A stretch of DNA of 52,391 nt. Source: Ramlibacter sp. (lineage in GTDB: Bacteria; Pseudomonadota; Gammaproteobacteria; Burkholderiales; Burkholderiaceae_C). The notes under the pieces are model-generated. The model worked only from the letters and a program-made list of their open reading frames with translations. It ran no database searches and had not been told where the DNA came from. The position numbers and the translations under genes are program-made. How positions within the stretch are numbered: the first letter of the stretch is position 1; each line of letters starts with the position of its first letter. The DNA lies in NCBI GenBank assembly GCA_014376765.1, contig JACMQX010000006.1, positions 1-52,391 of the forward strand, read 5' to 3'. Shown here piece after piece: positions 7,701 through 15,575 of the stretch.

Positions 7701-8561
7701 TCACTCCACATACGTCACCATCTTTTGAAGCTGCCCGAACGCCATGTCCAGCAGCATGCCCACGATGCCGATCATTCCAATCGCAAAAATCACATTGGTG
7801 AGCGACAGGTTGTTCCACTCGTTCCAGACAAAGTAGCCAATGCCCGTACCACCCACCAGCATCTCGGCCGCCACAATCACCAGCCAGGCAATGCCCATGG
7901 AAATGCGCATGCCCGTAAGGATGGTCGGCGCGGCCGCCGGCAGGATCACCAGAAAGGCCTTGCGCAGGGGGCTCACTTCCAGCGTGGCCGCCACATTCAG
8001 CCATTCGCGCTTGACGGCCGAGACACCAAAGGCGGTGTTGATCAGCATCGGCCAGACCGAGCAGATGAAGATCACGAAAATGCCGCTGATGGACGAGTCC
8101 TTGATGGTGTACAGCGCCAGCGGCATCCAGGCCAGCGGGCTGATGGGCTTCAAGATCTGGATGAAGGGATCAAAGGCCCGGCGCAGCAAGGGCGACATAC
8201 CGATCACAAAGCCCAGAGGCACCGCCACCAGCGCGGCAAGAAAAAATCCAAGCCCGACACGCGCCAGCGAAAAGCCCAGCTGGATCAGGATGCCCTTGTC
8301 GTTGGGTCCGTTGTCATACACCGGGTCTTTCACATGCTTCCAGATCGTGCTGCCCATCTGACCCAGCGTGGGAAAGCCGGTGGTCTTGGTGCTGCCCGCG
8401 TCCTTGCCCATCATCTTGTTGTACTCGGCCTGCTCGGCCGAAAGCGCCACTGCGGCCGGCGAGCCGCCCGCAGCCGGCAGCGTGGCGACGAACCAGATAC
8501 CCAGAAAAGAAAAGAAAATAAAGAGCGAGACAACGCCCGCCTTGAGCTTGAGTGACTGCAT
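7701..8561 (-). CDS. Nitrate/cyanate-type ABC transporter permease
   Basis: This 286-residue inner-membrane protein has about six to seven helices and the inner-membrane-component signature loop in LRKAFLVILPAAAPTILTG, where the ATPase docks. The N-terminus MQSLKLKAGVVSLFIFFSFL is a clear first helix, so ATG 8561 is preferred over a TTG at 8597 that overlaps the receptor gene. A large periplasmic loop follows helix one, as in NrtB/CynB proteins. It lies 13 bases after the receptor stop and 43 bases before the ATPase start, so it is in the same operon. It forms the translocation pore of the cyanate/nitrate-type importer. Confidence 0.92.
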   Translation of the reverse strand: MQSLKLKAGVVSLFIFFSFLGIWFVATLPAAGGSPAAVALSAEQAEYNKMMGKDAGSTKTTGFPTLGQMGSTIWKHVKDPVYDNGPNDKGILIQLGFSLARVGLGFFLAALVAVPLGFVIGMSPLLRRAFDPFIQILKPISPLAWMPLALYTIKDSSISGIFVIFICSVWPMLINTAFGVSAVKREWLNVAATLEVSPLRKAFLVILPAAAPTILTGMRISMGIAWLVIVAAEMLVGGTGIGYFVWNEWNNLSLTNVIFAIGMIGIVGMLLDMAFGQLQKMVTYVE

Positions 8562-8574
8562 GCTTGGCTCGCGG

Positions 8575-9957
8575 TCAGGCCATCTTGTTGATGGCAAAGC
8601 TCTTCACATACTCTTCAGGCCTGGCCGGATCGAACTCCTTGCCCATGACCTTGAACTTTTTGTAGGCGCCCTCTGGCGGCTTGAAGCCCACTTGCGACAT
8701 CGCCTTCTTGGCGTCCGTCAGCAGGAACACTTTCTCTGCGATCTGCTTGTAGTTGACGTCGCCCTTCACATAGCCCCAGCGCTTCATCTGCGTCAGCATC
8801 CACACCGCCATGCTCTGCCACGGCACGGGGTCGAAGTTGGCGCGATCCGGCACATTCTTGATGTTGCCCAGACCGTCGGCAAACTTGCCGGTGAGCACCT
8901 GCTGGAGCACCGCCTCGGGCTGGTTCAGGTACTGCGTGGGCGCGATCACTCTGGCGATCAGTTCACGGTCCTTCGCCTGGCTGGCCATGAAGCTGGCAGT
9001 CAGCACGGCGCGGTACAGCGCGGCAAAGGTGTTGGGATTCTGCTTGATGAACTCGTCGCTCACGCCAAAAGCGCAGCAGGGGTGGCCGTCCCAGATCTCC
9101 TTGGACAGGATGTGGATGAAGCCCACCTCGTCATACACCGCACGCTGGTTGAACGGATCCGGGCCGAGGAAGCCGTCGATGTTGCCGGCCCGCAGGTTGG
9201 CCACCATCTCGGGCGGCGGCGTCACGCGGATTTGCACGTCGGTGTCGGGGTTGATGCCGTTTTCCGCCAGGTAGTAGCGCAGCAGGAAGTTGTGCATGCT
9301 GTACTCAAACGGCACGGCAAACTTCATGCCCTTCCACTGCCTGGGGTCGCGCTTGTCCTTGTGCTTGACGTGCAGGGTGATGGCTTGGCCGTTGGTGTTC
9401 TGGATGCTCGCCACATTCATGTTTACCTGGGTGGAGCCCAGGCCCATGGTCATGGCCAGCGGCATGGGCGAGAGGAAGTGGCTCGCGTCATGCTCCTTGT
9501 TGATCATCTTGTCGCGGATCAGCGCCCAGCCTGCTGTCTTGTTCAGCTGCACGGTCAGGCCTTCCTTTTTATAGAAGCCCAGCGGCTCAGCCATGATCAG
9601 CGGCGCAGCGCAGGTGATGGCGATGAAGCCGATCTTCAGGTCCTTCTTTTCCAGCGGGCCCCGCTCCTGCGCCATGGCCTGCAGCGCGCCAATGGGCAGC
9701 ACCGACGCAATGGCCGCGCGCGCCGTATTGGCGCCCACCGCCCGCAGGAAATTGCGGCGCACGGCATCCACCGGGAACATCGCCTTCATGAGAGTGGCTT
9801 CGACGAAATTGCGCGAGTGCTCTTCAGCGCTCGCGGCAACGTGAGCGGCATGCTCGCCGGGTGCGTGGTCCTGGCCGCAGCCGCAGCGCAGCATCAAGGG
9901 GCGGTCAGCGTCGTAAGGGTCGGACGCGGGGCGGGTGGAATCAGGCAGTCTGGACAT
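8575..9957 (-). CDS. NrtA/CmpA-family solute receptor, Tat-type leader
   Basis: This 460-residue extracytoplasmic receptor belongs to the nitrate/bicarbonate/cyanate family. The first 66 residues form an unusual leader with a cysteine/histidine-rich patch (CGCGQDHAPGEH, C25 and C27). A twin-arginine motif RRNFLRAVG follows at 67-75 with a hydrophobic stretch, suggesting folded export by Tat. The mature domain starts near residue 97 and contains KIGFIAITCAAPLIMAEPLG, typical of the family. A shorter start at M57 would give a normal Tat peptide, but the long N-terminus also occurs in related proteins as far as I recall. It is first in the transporter operon and delivers the anion, probably cyanate, to the permease. 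Confidence 0.9.
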   Translation of the reverse strand: MSRLPDSTRPASDPYDADRPLMLRCGCGQDHAPGEHAAHVAASAEEHSRNFVEATLMKAMFPVDAVRRNFLRAVGANTARAAIASVLPIGALQAMAQERGPLEKKDLKIGFIAITCAAPLIMAEPLGFYKKEGLTVQLNKTAGWALIRDKMINKEHDASHFLSPMPLAMTMGLGSTQVNMNVASIQNTNGQAITLHVKHKDKRDPRQWKGMKFAVPFEYSMHNFLLRYYLAENGINPDTDVQIRVTPPPEMVANLRAGNIDGFLGPDPFNQRAVYDEVGFIHILSKEIWDGHPCCAFGVSDEFIKQNPNTFAALYRAVLTASFMASQAKDRELIARVIAPTQYLNQPEAVLQQVLTGKFADGLGNIKNVPDRANFDPVPWQSMAVWMLTQMKRWGYVKGDVNYKQIAEKVFLLTDAKKAMSQVGFKPPEGAYKKFKVMGKEFDPARPEEYVKSFAINKMA

Positions 9958-10060
9958 CGTGCACCTCTTTGAAAAAGATGCAGTAGCTGAAGCAAGCGCC
10001 GGGCCTGCTGCAGGCCAACGCAGGCTTGCCGCATCAAGTCGTGCACACGGCGTCTAAGCC

Positions 10061-10080
10061 TTGTAGGTGTGGCCCTACAA
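10061..10080 (-). promoter_or_regulatory. Candidate operator for the NarL-type regulator
   Basis: A perfect 7-bp inverted repeat, TTGTAGG and CCTACAA with a 6-base spacer, overlaps the stop codon of the response regulator gene. It lies 104-123 bases upstream of the receptor start at 9957. LuxR/NarL-type regulators bind short dyads of this kind. The position suits activation of the transporter-cyanase operon. Binding is inferred, not shown. Confidence 0.5.
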
Positions 10081-10740
10081 ATTGCTGCTGCGGCCGTGCC
10101 TTTCAGCGAACAAAGCCAGCTCTACGTCGTTTTTGCTGCCTGTTTTCTCCAGGATGCGCGCCCTGTAAGTGCTCACCGTGTTGGCCGCAAGGTTCAGCTG
10201 CGCACCAATTTCGGTCACGCTATGGCCGGCGGTGAGCAGTCGGAACACCTGGTACTCGCGGTGCGACAGTGCCTCAGGGCCCGACTTGCCAGTGGCACTG
10301 CTGCCCATGGCAGTGGCAAGCGCTTCAGCAGTGGCGGGCGTGACGTACACGCCGCCACCGGCCACCTTGCGCACGGCTGCCACCATGTCGTCTGCGTCCG
10401 CGCTCTTGTTCAGGTAACCGGCTGCACCCAGCTTGATGCAGCGCACCGCGTACTGCTTTTCCGGGTAGGTGCTGAGCATCAGCACCGGCAGGCCGGGCCA
10501 GTCCTTGCGCAGGGCCTGCAGCACGTCCAGCCCGTCGCGACCGGGCATGGCAATGTCCAGCAGCACCACGTCCAGCCCGCTTGCGCCGCCCAGGGCCAGC
10601 ACGCGTTCAAGCACCTCGCTGCCGCTTTGGGCCTCGGCCAGCACCTGTACCTCGGGCGCGTCGGCCAGCACCTGCTTCAAGCCCTCGCGCACGATGCGGT
10701 GGTCGTCGCCAATCAGGACGCGGATGGGGGTGGCGATCAC
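10075..10740 (-). CDS. Response regulator, NarL/FixJ family
   Basis: This 221-residue regulator has an N-terminal receiver domain (about 6-125) with acidic pocket D12/D13, phospho-acceptor D62 in VVLLDIAMPG and the conserved lysine in GYLNKSADADD. The C-terminal LuxR-type helix-turn-helix (about 155-212) contains LSHREYQVFRLLTAGHS and NTVSTYRARILEKTG. It lies 13 bases after the kinase gene, its probable partner. Downstream, the transporter-cyanase operon starts after a 117-base gap holding a dyad at 10061-10080. It is therefore a candidate activator of that operon. Confidence 0.93.
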   Translation of the reverse strand: MIATPIRVLIGDDHRIVREGLKQVLADAPEVQVLAEAQSGSEVLERVLALGGASGLDVVLLDIAMPGRDGLDVLQALRKDWPGLPVLMLSTYPEKQYAVRCIKLGAAGYLNKSADADDMVAAVRKVAGGGVYVTPATAEALATAMGSSATGKSGPEALSHREYQVFRLLTAGHSVTEIGAQLNLAANTVSTYRARILEKTGSKNDVELALFAERHGRSSNL

Positions 10741-10753
10741 CAGGCAGCCTCCA

Positions 10754-11953
10754 TCACGCCGCGCCCGGCAGCGGCATCACCAGCCTGAAGATCGAGCCTT
10801 CACCGATCTGGCTGGCAATGCTCAGGTGCCCGCCAAAATGCCGCGCGCGCTCGCGCATGCCCATCACGCCATAGGCGGTCCGCGCTTCAAACAATTCGGC
10901 CGGTGCGCCCTGCCCGTTGTCTTGCACGCTCAGGTTCAGCGAGAGCGCCTCCGCTTCAATATGCACCGTCACGCGGCTGGCGCGGGCATGCCGGCCCACA
11001 TTGCTCAGCATCTCCTGGAAGATGCGGAACACCGCCATCGCGGCGGGCTCGGGCAAGTCAACGCCGGGCGTCACCTGCATGTGCCAGTCAAGTTCGAGCT
11101 CGGCCGACTGCACAAAATCATGGGCCTGCCATTCCAGCGCGGCCCACAGGCCCTGGTGGTCCAGGATGCTGGGGCGCAGGTCGGTAATGATGCGGCCCAC
11201 GTTGTCGACCGCGTTTTCGATCTGGCGGCTCATGTCCTTGCATTTGGCGCGCAGCTTCTCGCGCATGGCCTGCGCCGCGTCCAGGTCGCGTTGCTGCTGC
11301 TCGGACAGGCGCTTGTCCAGCCAGTTGACGTCCATCTTCAGGGCGACCAGCAAGCTGCCCAGCTCGTCATGCACCTCGCGCGCGATGCGGGTGCGCTCGT
11401 CTTCACGCACGGTTTCCGAGTAAGCGGCCAGCTCGCGCAACTGGCCCAGAGCCGTCGAGAGCTCGCGGGTGCGTTCGGCCACCCGCAGCTCCAGTTCGTC
11501 TTTTGCTTTTTGCAGCGCATCCTTGGCCCGCTTGCGTTCGGTGATGTCCACAAAGGTAATGACCGCACCGCGCACCTGCGCGCCGTCCATGATGGGGTAG
11601 CTTGAATACTCCACCGCAAAGGCGCTGCGGCCCTTCCGCCAGAACACCTCCGTGTCCAGCCGGCAGGGCAGCCCCTTGCGGAAGGCGTTGAAGATCGGGC
11701 AGTCGGTGTCCGGGTAGTGCGAGCCGTCGGCATGCGAGTGATGCGTCAGCTCGTGCATGTTGTGCCCCAGCACCTCGGCCGGCTCAAAGCCCAGCATGCG
11801 GGCACCGGCCCGGTTGATGAACATGCAGTGGCCCGCCAGGTCAATGCCAAAAATCCCCTCGCCGGTGGACTCCAGCAGCAGGCCAAGCTGGTGCTGCCAG
11901 AGCGGGTCGGGCGCGGGCTGGGTGGGTGCGGCTTGCAGGGCGTCAGCGTGCAT
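10754..11953 (-). CDS. PAS-domain sensor histidine kinase, NarX/UhpB-like transmitter
   Basis: This 399-residue kinase has no transmembrane segment, so it probably senses a cytosolic signal. A PAS domain (about 22-138) includes a His/Cys-rich stretch around SHADGSHYPDTDCPIF (73-88). A coiled linker (140-180) leads to a HisKA_3 dimerisation domain with phospho-acceptor H195 in AREVHDELGS. The C-terminal ATPase domain shows NVGRHARA, DNGQG and GVMGMRERA boxes. ATG 11953 is chosen, eight bases after the lipoprotein stop; an in-frame start at 12124 would overlap that gene. It would phosphorylate the adjacent regulator. The ligand is unknown; cyanate or a nitrogen signal is an inference from context. 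Confidence 0.92.
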   Translation of the reverse strand: MHADALQAAPTQPAPDPLWQHQLGLLLESTGEGIFGIDLAGHCMFINRAGARMLGFEPAEVLGHNMHELTHHSHADGSHYPDTDCPIFNAFRKGLPCRLDTEVFWRKGRSAFAVEYSSYPIMDGAQVRGAVITFVDITERKRAKDALQKAKDELELRVAERTRELSTALGQLRELAAYSETVREDERTRIAREVHDELGSLLVALKMDVNWLDKRLSEQQQRDLDAAQAMREKLRAKCKDMSRQIENAVDNVGRIITDLRPSILDHQGLWAALEWQAHDFVQSAELELDWHMQVTPGVDLPEPAAMAVFRIFQEMLSNVGRHARASRVTVHIEAEALSLNLSVQDNGQGAPAELFEARTAYGVMGMRERARHFGGHLSIASQIGEGSIFRLVMPLPGAA

Positions 11954-11960
11954 GGTCAAC

Positions 11961-12410
11961 CTAACGGCAATAGGCCTCGCCCGTTTTGACCACCAGGCAA
12001 CCGCTCTTGCCTGCCAGCGCCTCGACACCGGCGTCTTTGGCGCTTCCTGCCCGGATGGTTTCGCTCTCGCCGCTGCGCTGGAACTTGATGCGGTTGATGG
12101 CCGGGCTGCCCTCGTAGGTGGCAAGACTGTCTGCCGCGCGGATGGTGATCAGATAGACCGCGCCCCTGTCTTCCAGGTTGAGGTAAGTCTCGCCGGGCCC
12201 GGCCCATTTGCCCAACCACTTGTCTGTGGCGGCCTTGAGCTGCATCACGGTTTCACCCGCCGGCGGGCCGGCTGCACCGGGTTGCGTACCGCTCGTACCG
12301 GGCGTGCCATCAACCTTTTTGTTGCAGGCAGACAGGGCCAGCACAGCAACCAGCAGCACGGCACAAATACCAGGGGTAGTTTTGAAAAAAATGATGCGGG
12401 ACTTGTTCAT
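11961..12410 (-). CDS. Small lipoprotein of unknown function
   Basis: This 149-residue protein has a positively charged start, one hydrophobic segment and a lipobox ending LSAC at about residue 29, so the mature form is lipid-anchored. A Gly/Pro/Thr-rich linker follows. The C-terminal domain (about 55-149) includes KWLGKWAGPGETYLNLED and two cysteines near the end (SGCLVVKTGEAYC) that could form a disulfide. I do not recognise the family. The start at 12410 has a good upstream GGAGAAC ribosome site. It lies eight bases before the kinase gene, so co-transcription is likely. A sensory or envelope role with the kinase is possible but not shown. Confidence 0.8.
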   Translation of the reverse strand: MNKSRIIFFKTTPGICAVLLVAVLALSACNKKVDGTPGTSGTQPGAAGPPAGETVMQLKAATDKWLGKWAGPGETYLNLEDRGAVYLITIRAADSLATYEGSPAINRIKFQRSGESETIRAGSAKDAGVEALAGKSGCLVVKTGEAYCR

Positions 12411-12502
12411 GTTGTTCTCCTCATGCCGGGGTAGTGCTCAAGTCTAGCCATTCCCGTGCGGCGTGGCACTTCTGCCCTGCAGTGCCGGGCTATCATGCCG
12501 CC

Positions 12503-13306
12503 ATGGTCAGCATCGCCACCTTGCAACACGCAGTTACCGGCACGGGCCGCGCGGCCCTGGTCTGGCTGATGGGCTGGGCCCGCATCATCCACTTTGGCGC
12601 GCTGATCCTGGTGCTCACGCTGTCGCCCTCCAGCTACAGCCGGGACAGCCGCCAGGTGCTGGCCCGCCACCTCTACGCCAACACCGCGCCCATCCTCCTG
12701 GGCTTCAGCTTGCTGTGCGCGCTGGTGAGCATGGTGCTCACACGCATCGTGCTGGTCACGGCGCTCAGCTATGGCCTTTCACAGTACGCTCTCCAAGTGG
12801 TGATCCGCGTTCTGGTGCTGGAACTCATCCCCCTCACGGCCGCGATGTTTGTGGCGCTGCGCTGCACCATCCCGGCTGGGGCAGACCTCTCACGGATGCG
12901 CCGCCGCGGCGAGCTGGAAGCGCTTCGCCGGCGCGGCATGGACCCCGTCGCGCATGAGGTGCTGCCGCGCGTGGTGGCCGGCGTTTTCTCGTCCATCACC
13001 CTGGCCGCGCTCAGCTGTGTGGTGGCACTGCTCACGGCTTACGTGGCCATCTTCGGCTTCACCACCACCGGGTTTGTGGTGTACACGCGGCTGTTCGGTC
13101 AGGTGTTCACGCCGGTGGTGACGCTGATTTTTTTGCTCAAGACTCTGTTCTTCAGCCTGGCCGTGGCGCTGATCCCCATGGCTTCGGGCGTGTACGACAT
13201 CATCACCGGGCCGTCGCGCACCAGCGTTGAAATGCGCGGCCTGGTGCGGATGTTTGCCGTGCTGCTGCTGCTTGAGGTGTCGTCCCTCGTTGGCAACTAC
13301 TATTGA
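12503..13306 (+). CDS. MlaE-like ABC transporter permease
   Basis: This 267-residue inner-membrane protein has about five to six helices. It carries the MlaE signature region ELIPLTAAMFVALR followed by the coupling segment ELEALRRRGMDPVAHEVLPR, which in Mla systems docks onto the ATPase. ATG 12503 is preferred because translation then opens on MVSIATLQ before the first amphipathic helix. It is followed 19 bases later by a MlaD-like gene. Together they resemble a phospholipid-transport (MCE) system. No MlaF-type ATPase gene is adjacent, so the coupling helix must use an ATPase encoded elsewhere, or the system works differently. Confidence 0.88.
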   Translation: MVSIATLQHAVTGTGRAALVWLMGWARIIHFGALILVLTLSPSSYSRDSRQVLARHLYANTAPILLGFSLLCALVSMVLTRIVLVTALSYGLSQYALQVVIRVLVLELIPLTAAMFVALRCTIPAGADLSRMRRRGELEALRRRGMDPVAHEVLPRVVAGVFSSITLAALSCVVALLTAYVAIFGFTTTGFVVYTRLFGQVFTPVVTLIFLLKTLFFSLAVALIPMASGVYDIITGPSRTSVEMRGLVRMFAVLLLLEVSSLVGNYY

Positions 13307-13325
13307 GTGACTGGACTCTTCGCCC

Positions 13326-14336
13326 ATGAATGAACCCGCCTCCCCCCTGCAACCGCTGCCGCCGGACCAGGCACCGCCACCGCCCGCCGTGAAGCACCTG
13401 CAGTTCAAGGCGGCAATTCTGCTGGTCTTCATGGCGCTGCTGGTGTTTGGCTCGGTGGCCTATGTGCTGTATGCGCGCGGCGCGTTTGAAGTCACGCAGG
13501 AACTGGTGCTGGTGTCAGACGACTCCGAAGGCGTCGTGGTCGGCATGGACCTGACCTTCTCGGGCTTTCCGATCGGCCGGGTGCACGCGATTGAACTGGC
13601 CGAGGACGGCAATGCCCGCATCGTGATCCGGGTGCCCAGCAAGGACGCGCACTGGCTGCGCGAGTCCAGCGTTTTCACCATGGTGCGCAGCATTGTGGGC
13701 GGCATGAACATCCGCGCCTACAGCGGCATCCTCACCGACAAGCCCCTGCCGCCCGGCGCCGTGCGGCCGGTGCTCAAGGGCGACGCCAGCGCCGAGATTC
13801 CCAAGCTGATCGCCTCGGCCAAGGACCTGCTCGAGAACCTGAGCGCCCTGACAGCCAGGGACTCGCCGCTGGGTTCGAGCCTGGCCAATGTGCAGACCCT
13901 GACCACCAAACTGAACAGTCCCGGCGGCGCGCTCGGCGTGATGCTTGGCAACGACGCCGACCGCAAAAAGCTCCTGGACGCGCTGGACCGCACCAACACG
14001 CTGCTGGCGCGCCTGGACGGCGTGGCCGCCAAGGCCGACGGGCTGGCCAGCAAGGCGGACACGCAGGTGTTTGGCCCCGGCGGCATCATGCCCGAGACGC
14101 GCACCGCCATCGTGCAGCTCAACGGCATATTGGGCGAGGCGCGCACCAGCCTCAAGAAGGTGGATGCGCTTTTGATTGATGCGCAGGCCATAGGCGCCAA
14201 TGCCCGCGTGGCCACCAACGACCTGGGCGCGCTGCGCGCCGAAGTGGAGACCAATCTGCGCAAGGTGGAAAGCCTGGTGAACGACATCAACCGCCGCTGG
14301 CCGTTTGCGCGCGACACGGAGATCAAGCTGCCATGA
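13326..14336 (+). CDS. MlaD-like MCE-domain protein
   Basis: This 336-residue protein has a proline-rich cytosolic N-terminus, one membrane anchor (about 27-50) and one MCE domain (about 58-135) with GMDLTFSGFPIGRVHAIEL. A long helical region follows (about 150-330), rich in leucine and alanine and suited to a coiled-coil or tube. MCE proteins form hexameric rings that carry lipids through the periplasm. This one is longer than E. coli MlaD (about 183 residues), mainly through the helical tail, recalling tail-extended MCE proteins that bridge to the outer membrane. It overlaps the next gene by four bases (ATGA). Confidence 0.9.
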   Translation: MNEPASPLQPLPPDQAPPPPAVKHLQFKAAILLVFMALLVFGSVAYVLYARGAFEVTQELVLVSDDSEGVVVGMDLTFSGFPIGRVHAIELAEDGNARIVIRVPSKDAHWLRESSVFTMVRSIVGGMNIRAYSGILTDKPLPPGAVRPVLKGDASAEIPKLIASAKDLLENLSALTARDSPLGSSLANVQTLTTKLNSPGGALGVMLGNDADRKKLLDALDRTNTLLARLDGVAAKADGLASKADTQVFGPGGIMPETRTAIVQLNGILGEARTSLKKVDALLIDAQAIGANARVATNDLGALRAEVETNLRKVESLVNDINRRWPFARDTEIKLP

Positions 14337-15001
14337 CGCGCATCACAGTACCTGCGGCTGTTCTTGCGGTGCTCGCTGTCACCGCCTGCTCCAGCCGCCC
14401 GCCCACACCCGACTGGCAGATGAACGCGCAAAGCTCGATGCAGCGCTTCACGTCTGCCTATCTGAGCGGCGACACGCGCGTCGAGACCCTGGAGTTCACT
14501 CGCGGCCGGGCCGAGATCGCCCGCACCGGCCGGCTTGAGCTGCTGGCCCGCGCCGAGCTGCTGCGCTGCGCGACGCGTGTGGCGAGTCTGGTGATTGAAC
14601 CGTGCACCGGCTTTGAAGCACTGCGCCAGGACGCCCCACCGGCCGAGCGCGCCTATGCAGACTATCTGGCGGGCAAAGCGGCGGCGCAGGATATTGCACT
14701 GCTGCCCGAAGCGCAACGCGGTATGGCCGTTGCAGGCGCCAACGCCGACGCAGCACTCAAGGAGATCAAGGACCCGCTGTCCCAACTGGTCGCCGCCGGC
14801 GTGCTGTTCCAGACCGCCCGCGCCACACCCGCGACAATTGCACTGGCCACTGACACGTCATCAGCCCAGGGCTGGCGCAGGCCGCTGCTGGCGTGGTTGC
14901 TGGTGCAGGCGCAACGCGCCGAGCAGGCCGGCGCCACTGAAGAGGCCGCGCGCATCAGGCGGCGTATTGCGGTGGTGGAGCAAGGCGGCATGAAGCCGTG
15001 A
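14333..15001 (+). CDS. Helical lipoprotein of the MCE locus, unknown family
   Basis: This 222-residue protein has a lipoprotein signal ending VTAC (about residue 19). The rest appears mostly alpha-helical and rich in Ala, Leu, Glu and Arg, with one cysteine pair (RCATRVASLVIEPC). It does not look like PqiC or the usual auxiliary transport lipoprotein. Its start overlaps the MlaD-like stop by four bases, so it is co-translated with that gene and probably acts as an outer- or inner-membrane-anchored partner in the same lipid pathway. The function is inferred only from position. Confidence 0.8.
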   Translation: MTRITVPAAVLAVLAVTACSSRPPTPDWQMNAQSSMQRFTSAYLSGDTRVETLEFTRGRAEIARTGRLELLARAELLRCATRVASLVIEPCTGFEALRQDAPPAERAYADYLAGKAAAQDIALLPEAQRGMAVAGANADAALKEIKDPLSQLVAAGVLFQTARATPATIALATDTSSAQGWRRPLLAWLLVQAQRAEQAGATEEAARIRRRIAVVEQGGMKP

Positions 15002-15008
15002 GGACTCC

Positions 15009-15575
15009 CTACTGGCCCCCGCGTAGCTTCTTCATCAGCGCAACAGAGGCCGCAAGCTCCTCGTCCGTCATATCCGGGTTGGCCTTCTTGATCACTTCGT
15101 TGGCAGCCAGGTTGTTACCGTACAGGTAGGTCTCCCAACCGAGCATGCTGGCCGCCACGAACTTGCGCACTGTCTCCGGTCTGGTTCTTGCGGTGCTGAC
15201 GCGCGCTTCGATGGTGGCGGCATAAAGGCTGGCCACCACGACGATCGGCACGTCGTTCTTGACCCTCTCAACAGGGTGCGGCAGCTTCCCGGCCATGAGA
15301 AAGTCGATCTTGCCCGCCGCCAGCAGCTGCCGGCCATTGACCTGCGGGCCGCCTTGCTGGATCTCCACGCTCAGGCCGTACTTTGTGTAAGTGCCATCGA
15401 CCAGCGCCTGATAGAAACCGCCGTGGCCGGCCTGCGCTTTCCAGTTCGTGGCGAAGCTGACTTTTTCCTGGGCTGATGCGCCCGCTGCACAAGCCAGCGC
15501 GGCCAGCGCAGCCAGCAGCACCAGGAACTGGAGGGTCAGGCGGGACACAAGGGAGGCCTGTGCGTTGACGATCAA
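15009..15575 (-). pseudogene. NMT1/THI5-like solute receptor, internally deleted
   Basis: The 188 codons encode a signal peptide (about 1-36) and the start of an NMT1/THI5-like receptor (EKVSFATNWKAQAGHGGFYQ). The chain then jumps from VPIVVVASLY straight to ATIEARVSTARTRPETVRKF. It stops soon after NPDMTDEELAASVALMKKL. From memory of the family, complete proteins are about 330 residues, so a central block of roughly 90 residues and the C-terminal 40-50 are missing. The remaining frame is open. The start overlaps the stop of the creatininase-family gene by four bases. Likely a decaying gene; a short functional form is unlikely because half the binding cleft is absent. Confidence 0.7.

Noticed and set aside
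6854..9957. Nitrate rather than cyanate as the transporter substrate
   Set aside because: Motifs cannot separate the two, but cyanase is in the same operon and no nitrate or nitrite reductase gene is present. Cyanate is kept as the favoured inference.
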